DNA of 64,000 nucleotides, from assembly GCA_021831785.1 (NCBI GenBank), contig JAKBMB010000009.1, positions 62,001 through 126,000 of the forward strand, given 5' to 3'. This DNA is from Deltaproteobacteria bacterium (GTDB taxonomy: Bacteria > Desulfobacterota > Binatia > Binatales > Binataceae). Made by a program: the position numbers and the translations under genes. Each line of letters starts with the position of its first letter. The first letter of the stretch is position 1. Of the stretch, positions 28,418 through 35,157 are shown in pieces. A model generated the notes under the pieces. It was not told the DNA's origin. It ran no database searches and was given only the letters and a program-made list of their open reading frames with translations.

Positions 28418-29188
28418 ATGGCGCAGGAAATTCTGATTGTCGACCGTCACGGCAACTATGCGAGCTTGACCCTCAATCGTCCCGAGCGGCGCAACGCGCT
28501 CAACGCGCAGCTAATCGAGGAGATGGATCGGGCGCTCGCGAGTCTGGAAGAGGACGCCTCGATCTGCGCGCTGCTGATAAAAGGCGCCGGTGCTACGTTC
28601 TGTTCCGGAATCGATTTGCGTGAGGTTGAGCGGATGAAGAACCCGCACAGTCCGCTTGGCATCCAGCGCCTGCTTGCGCGGCTGGAGAAATTTCCCGTAC
28701 CGACGATCGCGGCGATTCAAGGCGCCGCGCTGGCCGGGGGGTTGGAACTCGCGCTCCATTGCGACCTGAGAATAGCCGCGGACAACGCCAGACTGGGCAT
28801 GACCGTGGCACGGGTCGGGCTGGTCGTGCCCTTCGAGTTGACGCGCAAGCTCATTCAGGCTATCGGCGCGGGCGGCGCGGCGGAGATTCTTTTCACGGGC
28901 GAGCCGGTCGGCGCGCAACGCGCCTATGAGATGGGGATGGTGCACGAGGTAGTTGACGCGGCGGCCCTCGATTCGGCGATTAGTTCGTGGATCAAAAAGA
29001 TCGCCGGCAACGCGCCGCTCTCGCTTCGCGTGATTAAGGCGAACATCCGCAGATGCATGAGCGCGGCCTTCGCCGCGGAACATAAGGACCTCGATGAAAT
29101 GGCGCGCCAAGTGCGCTCGAGCGAGGACGCCAAAGAAGGCGTGCGCGCCTTCCTCGAAAAGCGAAAACCGGTCTGGCGCGCCCGCTGA
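28418..29188 (+). CDS. Crotonase-fold enzyme, possibly enoyl-CoA isomerase
   Basis: 256 residues. Oxyanion-hole segments are FCSGIDLREV and AALAGGLELALHCDLRIA. Of the two glutamates of enoyl-CoA hydratase, the first position is Val130 (LGMTVARVG) while the second is kept (AAEILFTG, Glu156). The GLVVPFELTRKL segment resembles the APFW region of delta3,delta2-enoyl-CoA isomerases rather than the hydratase PGAGGTQRL. An isomerase or another single-Glu crotonase is therefore more likely than a hydratase. AAAGG upstream supports the ATG at 28418. It stands alone. Confidence 0.85.
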   Translation: MAQEILIVDRHGNYASLTLNRPERRNALNAQLIEEMDRALASLEEDASICALLIKGAGATFCSGIDLREVERMKNPHSPLGIQRLLARLEKFPVPTIAAIQGAALAGGLELALHCDLRIAADNARLGMTVARVGLVVPFELTRKLIQAIGAGGAAEILFTGEPVGAQRAYEMGMVHEVVDAAALDSAISSWIKKIAGNAPLSLRVIKANIRRCMSAAFAAEHKDLDEMARQVRSSEDAKEGVRAFLEKRKPVWRAR

Positions 29189-29514
29189 CGCGCTCCGCTG
29201 CGCCGGCTCCGCGTCGCGCAGACTCGTGGCCGGCCAGCCCGCCTGGTCGCCACCGGCTTTCCTGATGCCCTCCAGCCCGAGCCGGTCCTTCGTCGGGGCG
29301 CTCGGCCCTTGGTCCACGAGTGCCCCGCATCCCCTGCCGCCTCCCTGCCTAGACTGCTACGAAGGGCTAGAACGGTAAGGCCTGGTGGCGATAGTGGAAG
29401 AGTCGGGATCTATGTGGTAGGCAATACCATATAAGAGCTGGCGGCGGTAGTTCTTCGAGAGAAAACGAAAGACGCTATATTTCACACACGCCGGTTTTCA
29501 TGTAATCTGATTTT
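29189..29514. other. Intergenic region at left border of the accessory island
   Basis: About 326 bp with no coding region. It ends in a promoter-like sequence for the first toxin-antitoxin pair (separate entry). Base composition drops in its last 120 bp compared with the leuS side. Confidence 0.4.
29481..29508 (+). promoter_or_regulatory. Candidate promoter of phd-vapC module 1, leaderless spacing
   Basis: TTCACA, 16 bases, then TAATCT; the -10 ends six bases before the ATG at 29515 and no ribosome-binding site is seen, which fits a leaderless message. Confidence 0.4.
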
Positions 29515-29781
29515 ATGAAATCCCGCATCTCGGCCACGGAGGCCGCGCGCAGCTTTTCGGAGCTGATGAACCGGGTTCGCTACCGCGGCGAGAGTTTTAT
29601 CGTCGAGCGCGGCGGCAAGCCGATCTGCGAAATCCTGCCGGCCAGGCCGCCGAAGTTCAGCGGCGCCGAACTCGCAAACCTCCTGCGCTCCCTGCCCAAG
29701 CCGGATGAGGAATATCTCGCGGTTGTGGAGGGCCTGATTGCGAAGCAGCCCACCGTGGCGGAGTCGGGATGGCAACGCTGA
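29515..29781 (+). CDS. Phd/YefM-type antitoxin, module 1
   Basis: 88 residues. The N-terminal DNA-binding half is typical of Phd/YefM antitoxins (SRISATEAARSFSELMNRVR, then ESFIVERGGKPICEILPA). The C-terminal half (LRSLPKPDEEYLAVVEGLIA) would wrap around the toxin. It overlaps the toxin gene by 13 bp, so translation is coupled. The antitoxin should repress its own promoter and neutralise the PIN toxin next to it. Confidence 0.85.
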   Translation: MKSRISATEAARSFSELMNRVRYRGESFIVERGGKPICEILPARPPKFSGAELANLLRSLPKPDEEYLAVVEGLIAKQPTVAESGWQR

Positions 29782-30170
29782 TCGACTCAAGCGTGTTGAT
29801 CGCGGCCGAGCGGGGCCAGCTCAATTTCGACGACCTCTCGGCGCGTTACGCGGAAGATGACGTTGCCATATCGGCGGTGACCGCCTCGGAGTTGTTGCAC
29901 GGTCTTCATCGGGCAAGGACGGCGGTGCAACGTCACCGGCGCCAGGCCTTCGTCGAGGGATTGCTCGCGCAGCTTCCGGTAATCGCCTTCGATCTCACCG
30001 TGGCGCGGGTACACGCCTCGCTGTGGGCCGACCTAGCCAAGCGCGGCATCGCGGTGGGCGAACGCGACCTAATGATCGGCGCCACCGCGATCGCGAAGGA
30101 TTACGCTGTAGCCACGCGCGACGAGCGGAGTCTCCCGAAGATACCGGGGCTTAAGGTGGAGCGTTTGTGA
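29769..30170 (+). CDS. VapC-type PIN-domain toxin, module 1
   Basis: 133 residues, the usual length. A PIN ribonuclease with acidic active-site residues Asp6 (MATLIDSSVL), Glu41 (TASELLHG), Asp100 (GERDLMIGATA) and Asp118 (VATRDERSL). All four are present, so it should be active. VapC toxins cleave tRNA or rRNA and arrest translation. Intact despite decay of the genes on its right. Confidence 0.87.
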   Translation: MATLIDSSVLIAAERGQLNFDDLSARYAEDDVAISAVTASELLHGLHRARTAVQRHRRQAFVEGLLAQLPVIAFDLTVARVHASLWADLAKRGIAVGERDLMIGATAIAKDYAVATRDERSLPKIPGLKVERL

Positions 30171-30195
30171 CTGAAACGCCTTTAGGAACGCGGCA

Positions 30196-30297
30196 TTGAA
30201 TCCACTCGAAGCCTACTTGTGTCAACTGCGCGACATCCGCCGCTCGGGGTCCGCCGTTCCAGAAGCTTCGTATTACCCAGCGCTCGCGCGATTCTAA
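30196..30297 (+). pseudogene. N-terminal fragment of a type ISP-like restriction/methylase protein
   Basis: From a TTG at 30196 the frame reads NPLEAYLCQLRDIRRSGSAV then PEASYYPALARF and stops at 30297. This resembles the conserved N-terminus of type ISP restriction-modification / N6-adenine methylase proteins (YL..LR.IR.SG..V.E.SYYPAL) as I remember them. The remaining 800 or more residues are gone; the relaxase relic begins in another frame at the break. Only 33 codons support the call. Confidence 0.45.
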
Positions 30298-31154
30298 GAG
30301 AGCGCGGAGCGCTCGGGCAGGAGGTCAGGGTCGAGGTCGCTCGCGAGCTTGCCGCGGATGACGGGACGATCGCCATCGAGCGCGGCGAGCGCTACTTCGC
30401 CCAGGGTGACCGGGTGATGTTCCTGAAGAATGACCGCGAGCTCGGCGTGAAGAACGTGAGCTTGGGGACCGTCGCTGAAGTCAACCGCGCTTCAATGCGC
30501 GTGGTGCGCGACGGCGCCGAACGGCGCGAGGTCAGCTTCAATCTCCGCGATTATGCGACGCTCGATTACGGCTACGCCGCCACCGTACACAAGGCCCAGG
30601 GCGCGACCGTCGATCGCACTTTTGTGCCAGCGACGCCGGGGATGGATCGGCATCTGGCTTACGTAGCGATGACCCGCCACCGTGAAGACGCCGAGGTTTA
30701 CGCCGGGCGCGACGACTTTGAGGGTTACGACGAATTGAAAGAGCGGCTTTCCCGCGCACGGCCCAAGGATTCGACGCTCGACTACGCGCGGCGCCGCGGC
30801 ACGGAGGCCGCGCGCGCCCGGCGACCCGAGCCGGAGGCGAAGGCGCAAGGCTAGGAGCGGAAGGCGGAAGCGGGGCGGGGCGATCCCGTGGCGCGCTTCA
30901 AACGAGCACAGAAGGAATTCATCCAGGTCGCCGGTATGGCCGACTTCGATCCGAAGGCCAAGGCGCGCGCCGGCGAACTGCGCGAGGAAATGAAGCGCGC
31001 CTCGCAGGAGATCGCCCGCGACCCGGCGCGCATGCGCGCGGCCGAGCAGGAAGGCATCGCGCCTCAAGTCAGGAACTTCGTGCGCCAGATGGCACGTGGA
31101 CGCGAACGCGGGAAGAATAGAGGGATCGATCAGGACGAGGGGCTGGAGCGGTGA
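30276..31154 (+). pseudogene. TraA-type conjugative relaxase-helicase, C-terminal relic with internal amber codon
   Basis: The frame carries the C-terminal helicase part of Ti-type TraA relaxases: GERYFAQGDRVMFLKNDREL, ATVHKAQGATVDRTFVPA (UvrD_C_2-like), and YVAMTRHREDAEVYAGRDDF. A TAG at 30852-30854 interrupts it. The same frame then continues with GDPVARFKRAQKEFIQVAGM to 31154, which is the normal TraA C-terminal tail as I recall it. The relaxase and N-terminal helicase domains are missing. A remnant of an integrated conjugative element or plasmid. Confidence 0.75.
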
Positions 31155-31208
31155 CAATCGGTGCCGGTGTTTCGCCAAGCGTTGTGCTTACTGCGGCACG
31201 CACTCTGC

Positions 31209-31237
31209 TTGCCGGTAAGCGTGCAGCAGAATAGAAT
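31209..31237 (+). promoter_or_regulatory. Candidate higBA promoter, leaderless spacing
   Basis: TTGCCG, 17 bases, TAGAAT; the -10 ends five bases before the higB ATG at 31243. No ribosome-binding site precedes that ATG. Confidence 0.45.
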
Positions 31238-31242
31238 TACGC

Positions 31243-31518
31243 ATGATCAAGAGTTTCCGCGACAAGCAGACCCAAGCGATCTTTGATGGTGAGCCGGTGC
31301 CGAAGTTTCAGAGCATCGCTAAGGTGGCGCGGCGCAAACTCCGGTCGATCCACCAGGCGCGCACACTGAACGACCTTTCGCTGCCGGGTAATCGGCTTGA
31401 GCCACTGAAAGGCGATCGACTCGGGCAGCATAGTGTCAGGATCAACGACCAATACCGAGTTTGTTTTGTATGGGACAAGGGCGATGCGCACGACGTCGAG
31501 ATCGTCGATTACCACTGA
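31243..31518 (+). CDS. higB: HigB-like toxin (RelE superfamily killer protein)
   Basis: 91 residues. The family core is visible: MIKSFRDKQTQAIFDGE, the KVARRKLRSIHQA helix, GNRLEPLKGDRLGQHSVRIN and the terminal YRVCFVWDKGDAHDVEIVDY. It is a ribosome-dependent mRNA endonuclease that cuts A-site codons. Toxin-first order with the antitoxin 35 bp downstream is the HigBA arrangement. No defect seen. Confidence 0.9.
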   Translation: MIKSFRDKQTQAIFDGEPVPKFQSIAKVARRKLRSIHQARTLNDLSLPGNRLEPLKGDRLGQHSVRINDQYRVCFVWDKGDAHDVEIVDYH

Positions 31519-31553
31519 CTCCCGTACAGTCGGGTAACGCGAGGAGAATAAGC

Positions 31554-31862
31554 ATGGCAAAGAAAAAGAAGCTCCCGCCGGTGCACCCGGGCGAGGTCCT
31601 GCGCGAGGATTATTTGACTCCCGCCGGCGTAACGGTGAATGCGCTCGCGCTGGCCCTGCGCGTGCCGGTGAGCCGCATGTACGAAATCGTCAACTGCGAG
31701 CGTGCGATCACACCAGAAACTGCTCTGCGTCTCGCGCGGTACCTGGGAACGAGCGCAGAATTCTGGTTGGGCCTGCAAAGCGACTACGATCTCGAAAAGG
31801 CCCAGGAAGAATTTGAAGAACGCATCGAGCGCGAAGTTCAACCGCGCGATCATGTAGCTTGA
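31554..31862 (+). CDS. higA: HigA-like antitoxin (XRE family)
   Basis: 102 residues. A HigA signature (PPVHPGEVLREDYLTPAGVT) precedes an HTH (NALALALRVPVSRMYEIVN, then ITPETALRLARYLGTSAEFW). The C-terminal QSDYDLEKAQEEFEERI helix completes the family pattern. The ATG at 31554 has GAGGAG seven bases upstream, which decides the start. It neutralises HigB and should autoregulate the operon. Confidence 0.92.
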   Translation: MAKKKKLPPVHPGEVLREDYLTPAGVTVNALALALRVPVSRMYEIVNCERAITPETALRLARYLGTSAEFWLGLQSDYDLEKAQEEFEERIEREVQPRDHVA

Positions 31863-31922
31863 CGAGCGCATTAACATCGGCATCCGCAGCGGCACCGAGC
31901 GGTCGAAGACCCTTAGCGAGGC

Positions 31923-31954
31923 CCTGCGGCGCGTCGCGCGCGACGCGCCGCAGG
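31923..31954. terminator. Perfect 32-bp palindrome followed by T-run
   Basis: CCTGCGGCGCGTCGCG is followed directly by its exact reverse complement, then after ten bases by GTTTTTATTT. It lies 60 bp past higA, so it may act as a terminator of higBA. The two arms have no loop bases between them, which is unusual for an intrinsic terminator; it could also be a protein-binding palindrome. Confidence 0.5.
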
Positions 31955-32033
31955 AGCCGGGAGTTTTTATTTCGATAACTCCGAACATCTGCCCGAAGAA
32001 GCGCGTCAGGCCTTGCGGGAAGTTGGGAGAGCG

Positions 32034-32492
32034 ATGAATCCGCCCGGAGTTGGCCGAATTATGACTCTTAAACCGAGCCGGCTGAGATACGTAGTGTTGA
32101 TGCTCGTTAGCATTGTTTTTGTCGCCGTCGGAGCACTGGAGATTTCGGACGGGAGCTCGGTGATGGGATGGATAACGATAGGCTTCTTCGGGGCTGGTGT
32201 CGTTGTCTTCGCGGTGACGCTCATTCCCGGATCGGCTTATTTGAGACTTCAGCCGACGGGATTCACAGTTTGTACGTTCTTCAAGCCCCGCTTTATATCC
32301 TGGTGTGAGGTTGATTCCTTCGAGGTCGGCAGAATCGGCCGTCGCAAAGGTGTCTCCTTTAATTTCACCGAGTTGCGCAAAGGCCACAAAGCTCTTCGTG
32401 GTACTTCGCGGATCGTTACCGGATACGAGGGTAGGATTCCGGACACGTATCGTCTTAGCGCAGAAGAGCTCGCAGACTTAATGAACGAGTGA
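32034..32492 (+). CDS. Small membrane protein with two hydrophobic helices (PH-like/STM3941-type)
   Basis: 152 residues. Two hydrophobic segments (about 19-36 and 44-63) form a hairpin near the N-terminus, followed by a soluble beta-rich part with FFKPRFISWCEVDSFEVGRI. This order resembles bacterial PH-like domain membrane proteins of the STM3941 type; the assignment is tentative. The start at 32034 has GGGAGAG just upstream; 32061 is an alternative. The codons upstream (FDNSEHLPEEARQALREVGR) read like coding sequence in the same frame, suggesting a lost fusion or relic. Confidence 0.55.
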   Translation: MNPPGVGRIMTLKPSRLRYVVLMLVSIVFVAVGALEISDGSSVMGWITIGFFGAGVVVFAVTLIPGSAYLRLQPTGFTVCTFFKPRFISWCEVDSFEVGRIGRRKGVSFNFTELRKGHKALRGTSRIVTGYEGRIPDTYRLSAEELADLMNE

Positions 32493-32562
32493 CGCCTCCG
32501 CGCAAAGGCTTCGCGTTTCGATCCGTGAGAATATCCGTTTCACTGATTCCGCGCTGACGAAA

Positions 32563-32763
32563 TCAGCGATCGCTTCCTTGCTTCCGGGCGTCGTCGATCG
32601 TCTTGACGACAGTGGCGAGAGGATCGCAGCCGCCGGGAAGGCGCGGCGAGAAGCAGGCTTCGATTTGCTGGGCCCGCGTCGGTGCGCCAGCCAGCACGGC
32701 GGTCATCGCGACAGCACAAAGCAGCGATGCTCTAGCCGACCAGCGGATTTGGGTCGCTTTCAT
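32563..32763 (-). pseudogene. Truncated phospholipase D-family nuclease, N-terminal fragment
   Basis: 66 codons: a clear signal peptide (ASLLCAVAMTAVLAGAPTRAQ) followed by IEACFSPRLPGGCDPLATVV then KTIDDARKQ. This is like the N-terminus of secreted PLD-type endonucleases (IEV.FSP.G.C...IV..I..A) up to the point where ILVQAYSFTS and the HKD motif should follow. Neither is present, so the gene is truncated. Homology is from memory and short. Confidence 0.4.
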
Positions 32764-32785
32764 TTACGAACGCTCGGGCATCGAT

Positions 32786-33100
32786 CTATACGCCGAGCAA
32801 CGGCCAAAGCTTGGCCGTCACCTCCACTATGACCTCAGACGGCGCTTTGGCCACGAATTGGGCGCGGCGTACCGACCAGTCGGCGCTCTTTACATGGTTC
32901 GCGAGGACCCACGCCGGAAATCGCGAACGCATCGGGCAGCGCGACCTCGAACGGATAGCCTTTGGCTTGATTCGTTATCGGGCACACCAACGCCTTTCAG
33001 CATACAGCGGGCGCGGCAGCCAAAGATGCACCGGGAAGGCTTTCGCAGCCACGATAAATGCGGCGTTTGCCCAGCGTATGACCATCGGCCATTTGACTGA
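32786..33100 (-). pseudogene. Decayed mazF-like toxin gene with frameshifts
   Basis: On the minus strand three frames together give a MazF/PemK C-terminus: ALVCPITNQAKGYPFEVALP then DAFAISGV, a one-base insertion (run of G), and then VLANHVKSADWSVRRAQFVA then KAPSEVIVEVTAKLWPLLGV ending in TAG at 32786. Upstream of ALVCPITN another shift separates PRPLYAE, which may match the RPALVLSP..YN part. The order and spacing of these blocks is that of MazF. The N-terminal third is not recognisable and no MazE is seen. Confidence 0.6.
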
Positions 33101-33121
33101 GTAATTACAATAATTGATTTC

Positions 33122-33150
33122 TTCGTGGGAGCGCGATTATGCGGTATACT
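33122..33150 (+). promoter_or_regulatory. Candidate promoter of the 171-residue orphan
   Basis: TATACT at 33145-33150 is a good -10, with a weak -35 (TTCGTG) 17 bases upstream. The -10 is ten bases before the ATG and there is no ribosome-binding site, so the message may be leaderless. Confidence 0.35.
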
Positions 33151-33160
33151 GTTGGTTACT

Positions 33161-33676
33161 ATGAAAAATCTTCAAATTGCAATTAGACCAGCGCCTTCAC
33201 TGCGAGAGCTTGCCGAGCGATCCTGCGAGCGGATGATCCAGTCCGAAGGAGAAAAAGAACGCATTGCGGGCTCGTTTCGCCAAGGCTATTGGTGGGCCGT
33301 CTGGGAGAGCGGCAAGCTGCGCATAAAGCGGCAGCAGACGAGGCCTCCGGGCGCAGCGTTCGGCTGCGCGCCTGGCGCCGCGGCCACTCTGACTCTCGGA
33401 GCGCCGATCATCGAGTATGACGGAAAGGCGATTACCACGACGGCACTGAGCGGCGACGATCCGACCCTCGACGAGGCGCTCGGCATGATGATCGAGCTGG
33501 CAAAGCTGCTCAAGGAGCAAAGCCGCGAGTCCGGATGGGCCTGCGTAGAGGTCAGCGGCGCTCCAAGAGCGGTCCAAAAACTGAAAGAGCGGTTGAAGAA
33601 GGATATGAGCGCTCCGGAAGTTTACGACGCGGAAGTCGCAGCCGCTCTCGAGCGTTCGCGCGGCGATCGCCGCTAA
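33161..33676 (+). CDS. Hypothetical protein of the accessory island
   Basis: 171 residues, not recognised. It has no signal peptide or membrane helix. The N-terminal half is basic with GSFRQGYWWAVWESGKLRIK, the middle is Gly/Ala-rich, and the C-terminal half is helical and charged (LGMMIELAKLLKEQSRESGW, KLKERLKKDMSAPEVYD). The ATG at 33161 was chosen over 33125 because of the strong -10 at 33145. It sits between a decayed mazF and an intact phd-vapC pair. It may be a cargo gene; no function can be stated. Confidence 0.55.
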   Translation: MKNLQIAIRPAPSLRELAERSCERMIQSEGEKERIAGSFRQGYWWAVWESGKLRIKRQQTRPPGAAFGCAPGAAATLTLGAPIIEYDGKAITTTALSGDDPTLDEALGMMIELAKLLKEQSRESGWACVEVSGAPRAVQKLKERLKKDMSAPEVYDAEVAAALERSRGDRR

Positions 33677-33809
33677 TCACCGCCAGCCGCACCCGCTGGC
33701 AGGACACATTGCCCCCTCAATATCTGATAACCTCACTTTATCCTAATATGAAAGGGGACCGCCTTTGGCTGTCCGGAAGGACCGCTTCGGCCGGCCGCCG
33801 GCGGCGCGC

Positions 33810-33838
33810 TTGGCCCGGACAGCGCTTAAGCGTATAAT
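33810..33838 (+). promoter_or_regulatory. Promoter of phd-vapC module 2
   Basis: TTGGCC, 17 bases, consensus TATAAT. The -10 is inside the left arm of the operator described next. This is the best-matching promoter in the island. Confidence 0.65.
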
Positions 33839-33859
33839 TTGATTTAATCGGATTATACG
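33831..33859. promoter_or_regulatory. Operator-like inverted repeat of phd-vapC module 2
   Basis: CGTATAAT and ATTATACG are perfect 8-bp inverted arms 13 bases apart, overlapping the -10 element. This is the expected layout for autorepression by the antitoxin or antitoxin-toxin complex. Confidence 0.6.
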
Positions 33860-33870
33860 TAGAGGCGCCC

Positions 33871-34146
33871 GTGAAAACCATCACCGCGACCGAATTGGCC
33901 CGCAAGCTCAGCGCCGTGCTCGATCGGCTGGCGATCGAGCGCGAAGAGATCGTCATCGAACGCAACCATCGGCAGGTCGCCCGCCTGACACCCGGTCCGG
34001 GGCGGCTCACCGCGCTTGAAGCGATGGCCGATATCTATCGGACGCTGCCGGAGGACGCCGCGGCCGCCTGGGAAGCGGATAGCCGGGCAAGCGGGCTTCA
34101 AGGGGAGCGGCTGGCCAAAGGGGTGCGCAACCCGTGGGCTTCCTGA
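33871..34146 (+). CDS. Phd/YefM-type antitoxin, module 2
   Basis: 91 residues from a GTG at 33871 with AGAGG five bases upstream. The N-terminal half is typical of Phd antitoxins (KTITATELARKLSAVLDRLA, then EREEIVIERNHRQVARLTPG). The C-terminal half (TALEAMADIYRTLPEDAAAA) is the toxin-wrapping part. It overlaps vapC by 13 bp. Only distant similarity to the module 1 antitoxin, so the two are not recent duplicates. Confidence 0.85.
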   Translation: MKTITATELARKLSAVLDRLAIEREEIVIERNHRQVARLTPGPGRLTALEAMADIYRTLPEDAAAAWEADSRASGLQGERLAKGVRNPWAS

Positions 34147-34553
34147 TCGACACCTGCGTGTGGATCGACGTCGAGCGCGGCGCCCTGGCGCCGGCCGACG
34201 TGGCGGGCTTTACCGGCGACGAGCCGGTCTACCTCTCGCCGGTGACAATCGCCGAGTTGCAGTTCGGCGCGGAAGCCGCTGACGACGCGCGAATCCGGCA
34301 AAAGCGCCTGAGCGCTCTGGCGCGGCTGCGCCGCAAGCCGCTCCTGCCGATAGACGGCGACACGGGCGAGGTCTTCGGGCGGCTCGCCGCGCAGTTGAAA
34401 GCGGCAGCGCGCAAGCCCCGTCACCGGATTCAGGACCTGTGGCTTGCGAGCCAGGCGATTCAGCACTCCTACGGATTGCTGACGAGAAACAAAGAGGATT
34501 TTGAGGATATACCCGGACTCGACTTGCTCACTTACGCGCTTGGCGGGAAGTGA
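34134..34553 (+). CDS. VapC-type PIN-domain toxin, module 2
   Basis: 139 residues from a GTG at 34134. PIN active-site residues: Asp6 (GFLIDTCVWID), Glu41 (TIAELQFG), Asp101 (RIQDLWLASQA) and the RNKEDF region near the end. All are present, so it should be an active RNase. The stop is 2 bp before the ATG of the integrase relic, suggesting an old cassette boundary here. Confidence 0.87.
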   Translation: MGFLIDTCVWIDVERGALAPADVAGFTGDEPVYLSPVTIAELQFGAEAADDARIRQKRLSALARLRRKPLLPIDGDTGEVFGRLAAQLKAAARKPRHRIQDLWLASQAIQHSYGLLTRNKEDFEDIPGLDLLTYALGGK

Positions 34554-34555
34554 CC

Positions 34556-34716
34556 ATGAACTAGCTCGCTTTGCCCGCTGTCAGCCACGGCCTGCCGGCG
34601 CTGGTCGCTGCCGGTGACGAGCGCGCGCGGGCCCACGTCGTCGAGTTCTTCGCCTCCAACATTCGCAACCCGCACACCCGCCGGGCCTACGTTCGCACGA
34701 TCGGCGAGTTCCTTTT
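34556..34716 (+). pseudogene. Tyrosine integrase, N-terminal relic with amber codon
   Basis: From the ATG at 34556 the frame reads MN, a TAG (34562-34564), then LALPAVSHGLPALVAAGDER and VVEFFASNIRNPHTRRAYVR, then TIGEFL. This is the N-terminal SAM-like domain of phage-type integrases. After codon 51 or so the sequence changes to that of the neighbouring relE relic on the other strand. The catalytic domain is absent here. Confidence 0.65.
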
Positions 34717-35052
34717 CAACCGGGCAAGGCGGGCATCAAACCGGTCATCGGCCTTCCGGCTCAGCTCACGGTAGAAGGGCCTTTCGCTGACGCCCGATTT
34801 ATCGCCCGCCACCAGCAGTATTCCCTTGCGCTTCGGATCGAAGGCGAAGGCTACTCGCCATTCGCCGTCTGCCGCGCTAAACCGCAGCTCCTTCATGTTG
34901 GCGTGGCGGGAGCTGTTGAGCGTGTCAACGCGAGGCCACCCCAGTTGCGGCCCGAACTGTTGGACAAGCCGCGACAAGGCCAGTATCCCGGTCTATACAT
35001 CATGGTGCAGCTCGTCGAACTCCGGCTCGAACTCATCGCCGACCTCGGCCAT
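34687..35052 (-). pseudogene. RelE/ParE-family toxin broken by a single amber codon
   Basis: From an ATG at 35052 the minus strand reads MAEVGDEFEPEFDELHHDV, a TAG (34993-34995), then TGILALSRLVQQFGPQLGWP and SSRHANMKELRFSAADGEWR then VAFAFDPKRKGILLVAGDKS. This is the Gp49-like/HigB2 family, otherwise intact at about 120 residues. A CAG-to-TAG change explains the stop. The last seven residues run into the integrase relic, so the C-terminus is rearranged and the usual XRE antitoxin is missing. A short product could start from the TTG at 34977, but it would lack the first third. Confidence 0.7.
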
Positions 35053-35157
35053 CCAGCCGACGATTGCGCTATGGTATATAATCCATATGATGTCAAATCC
35101 ATTAATGATGGTACGTCCGCTCGAGCGCGGCTACGTTGTCTAAGCTGGCCGCTGCCG

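Noticed and set aside
32034-32492. Reading the small membrane protein as the holin or immunity partner of higBA
   Set aside because: It lies beyond a terminator-like palindrome and has no holin features.
32603-33104. Plus-strand open frames over the mazF/PLD relics
   Set aside because: Composition is unlike protein and the minus strand carries recognisable relics.
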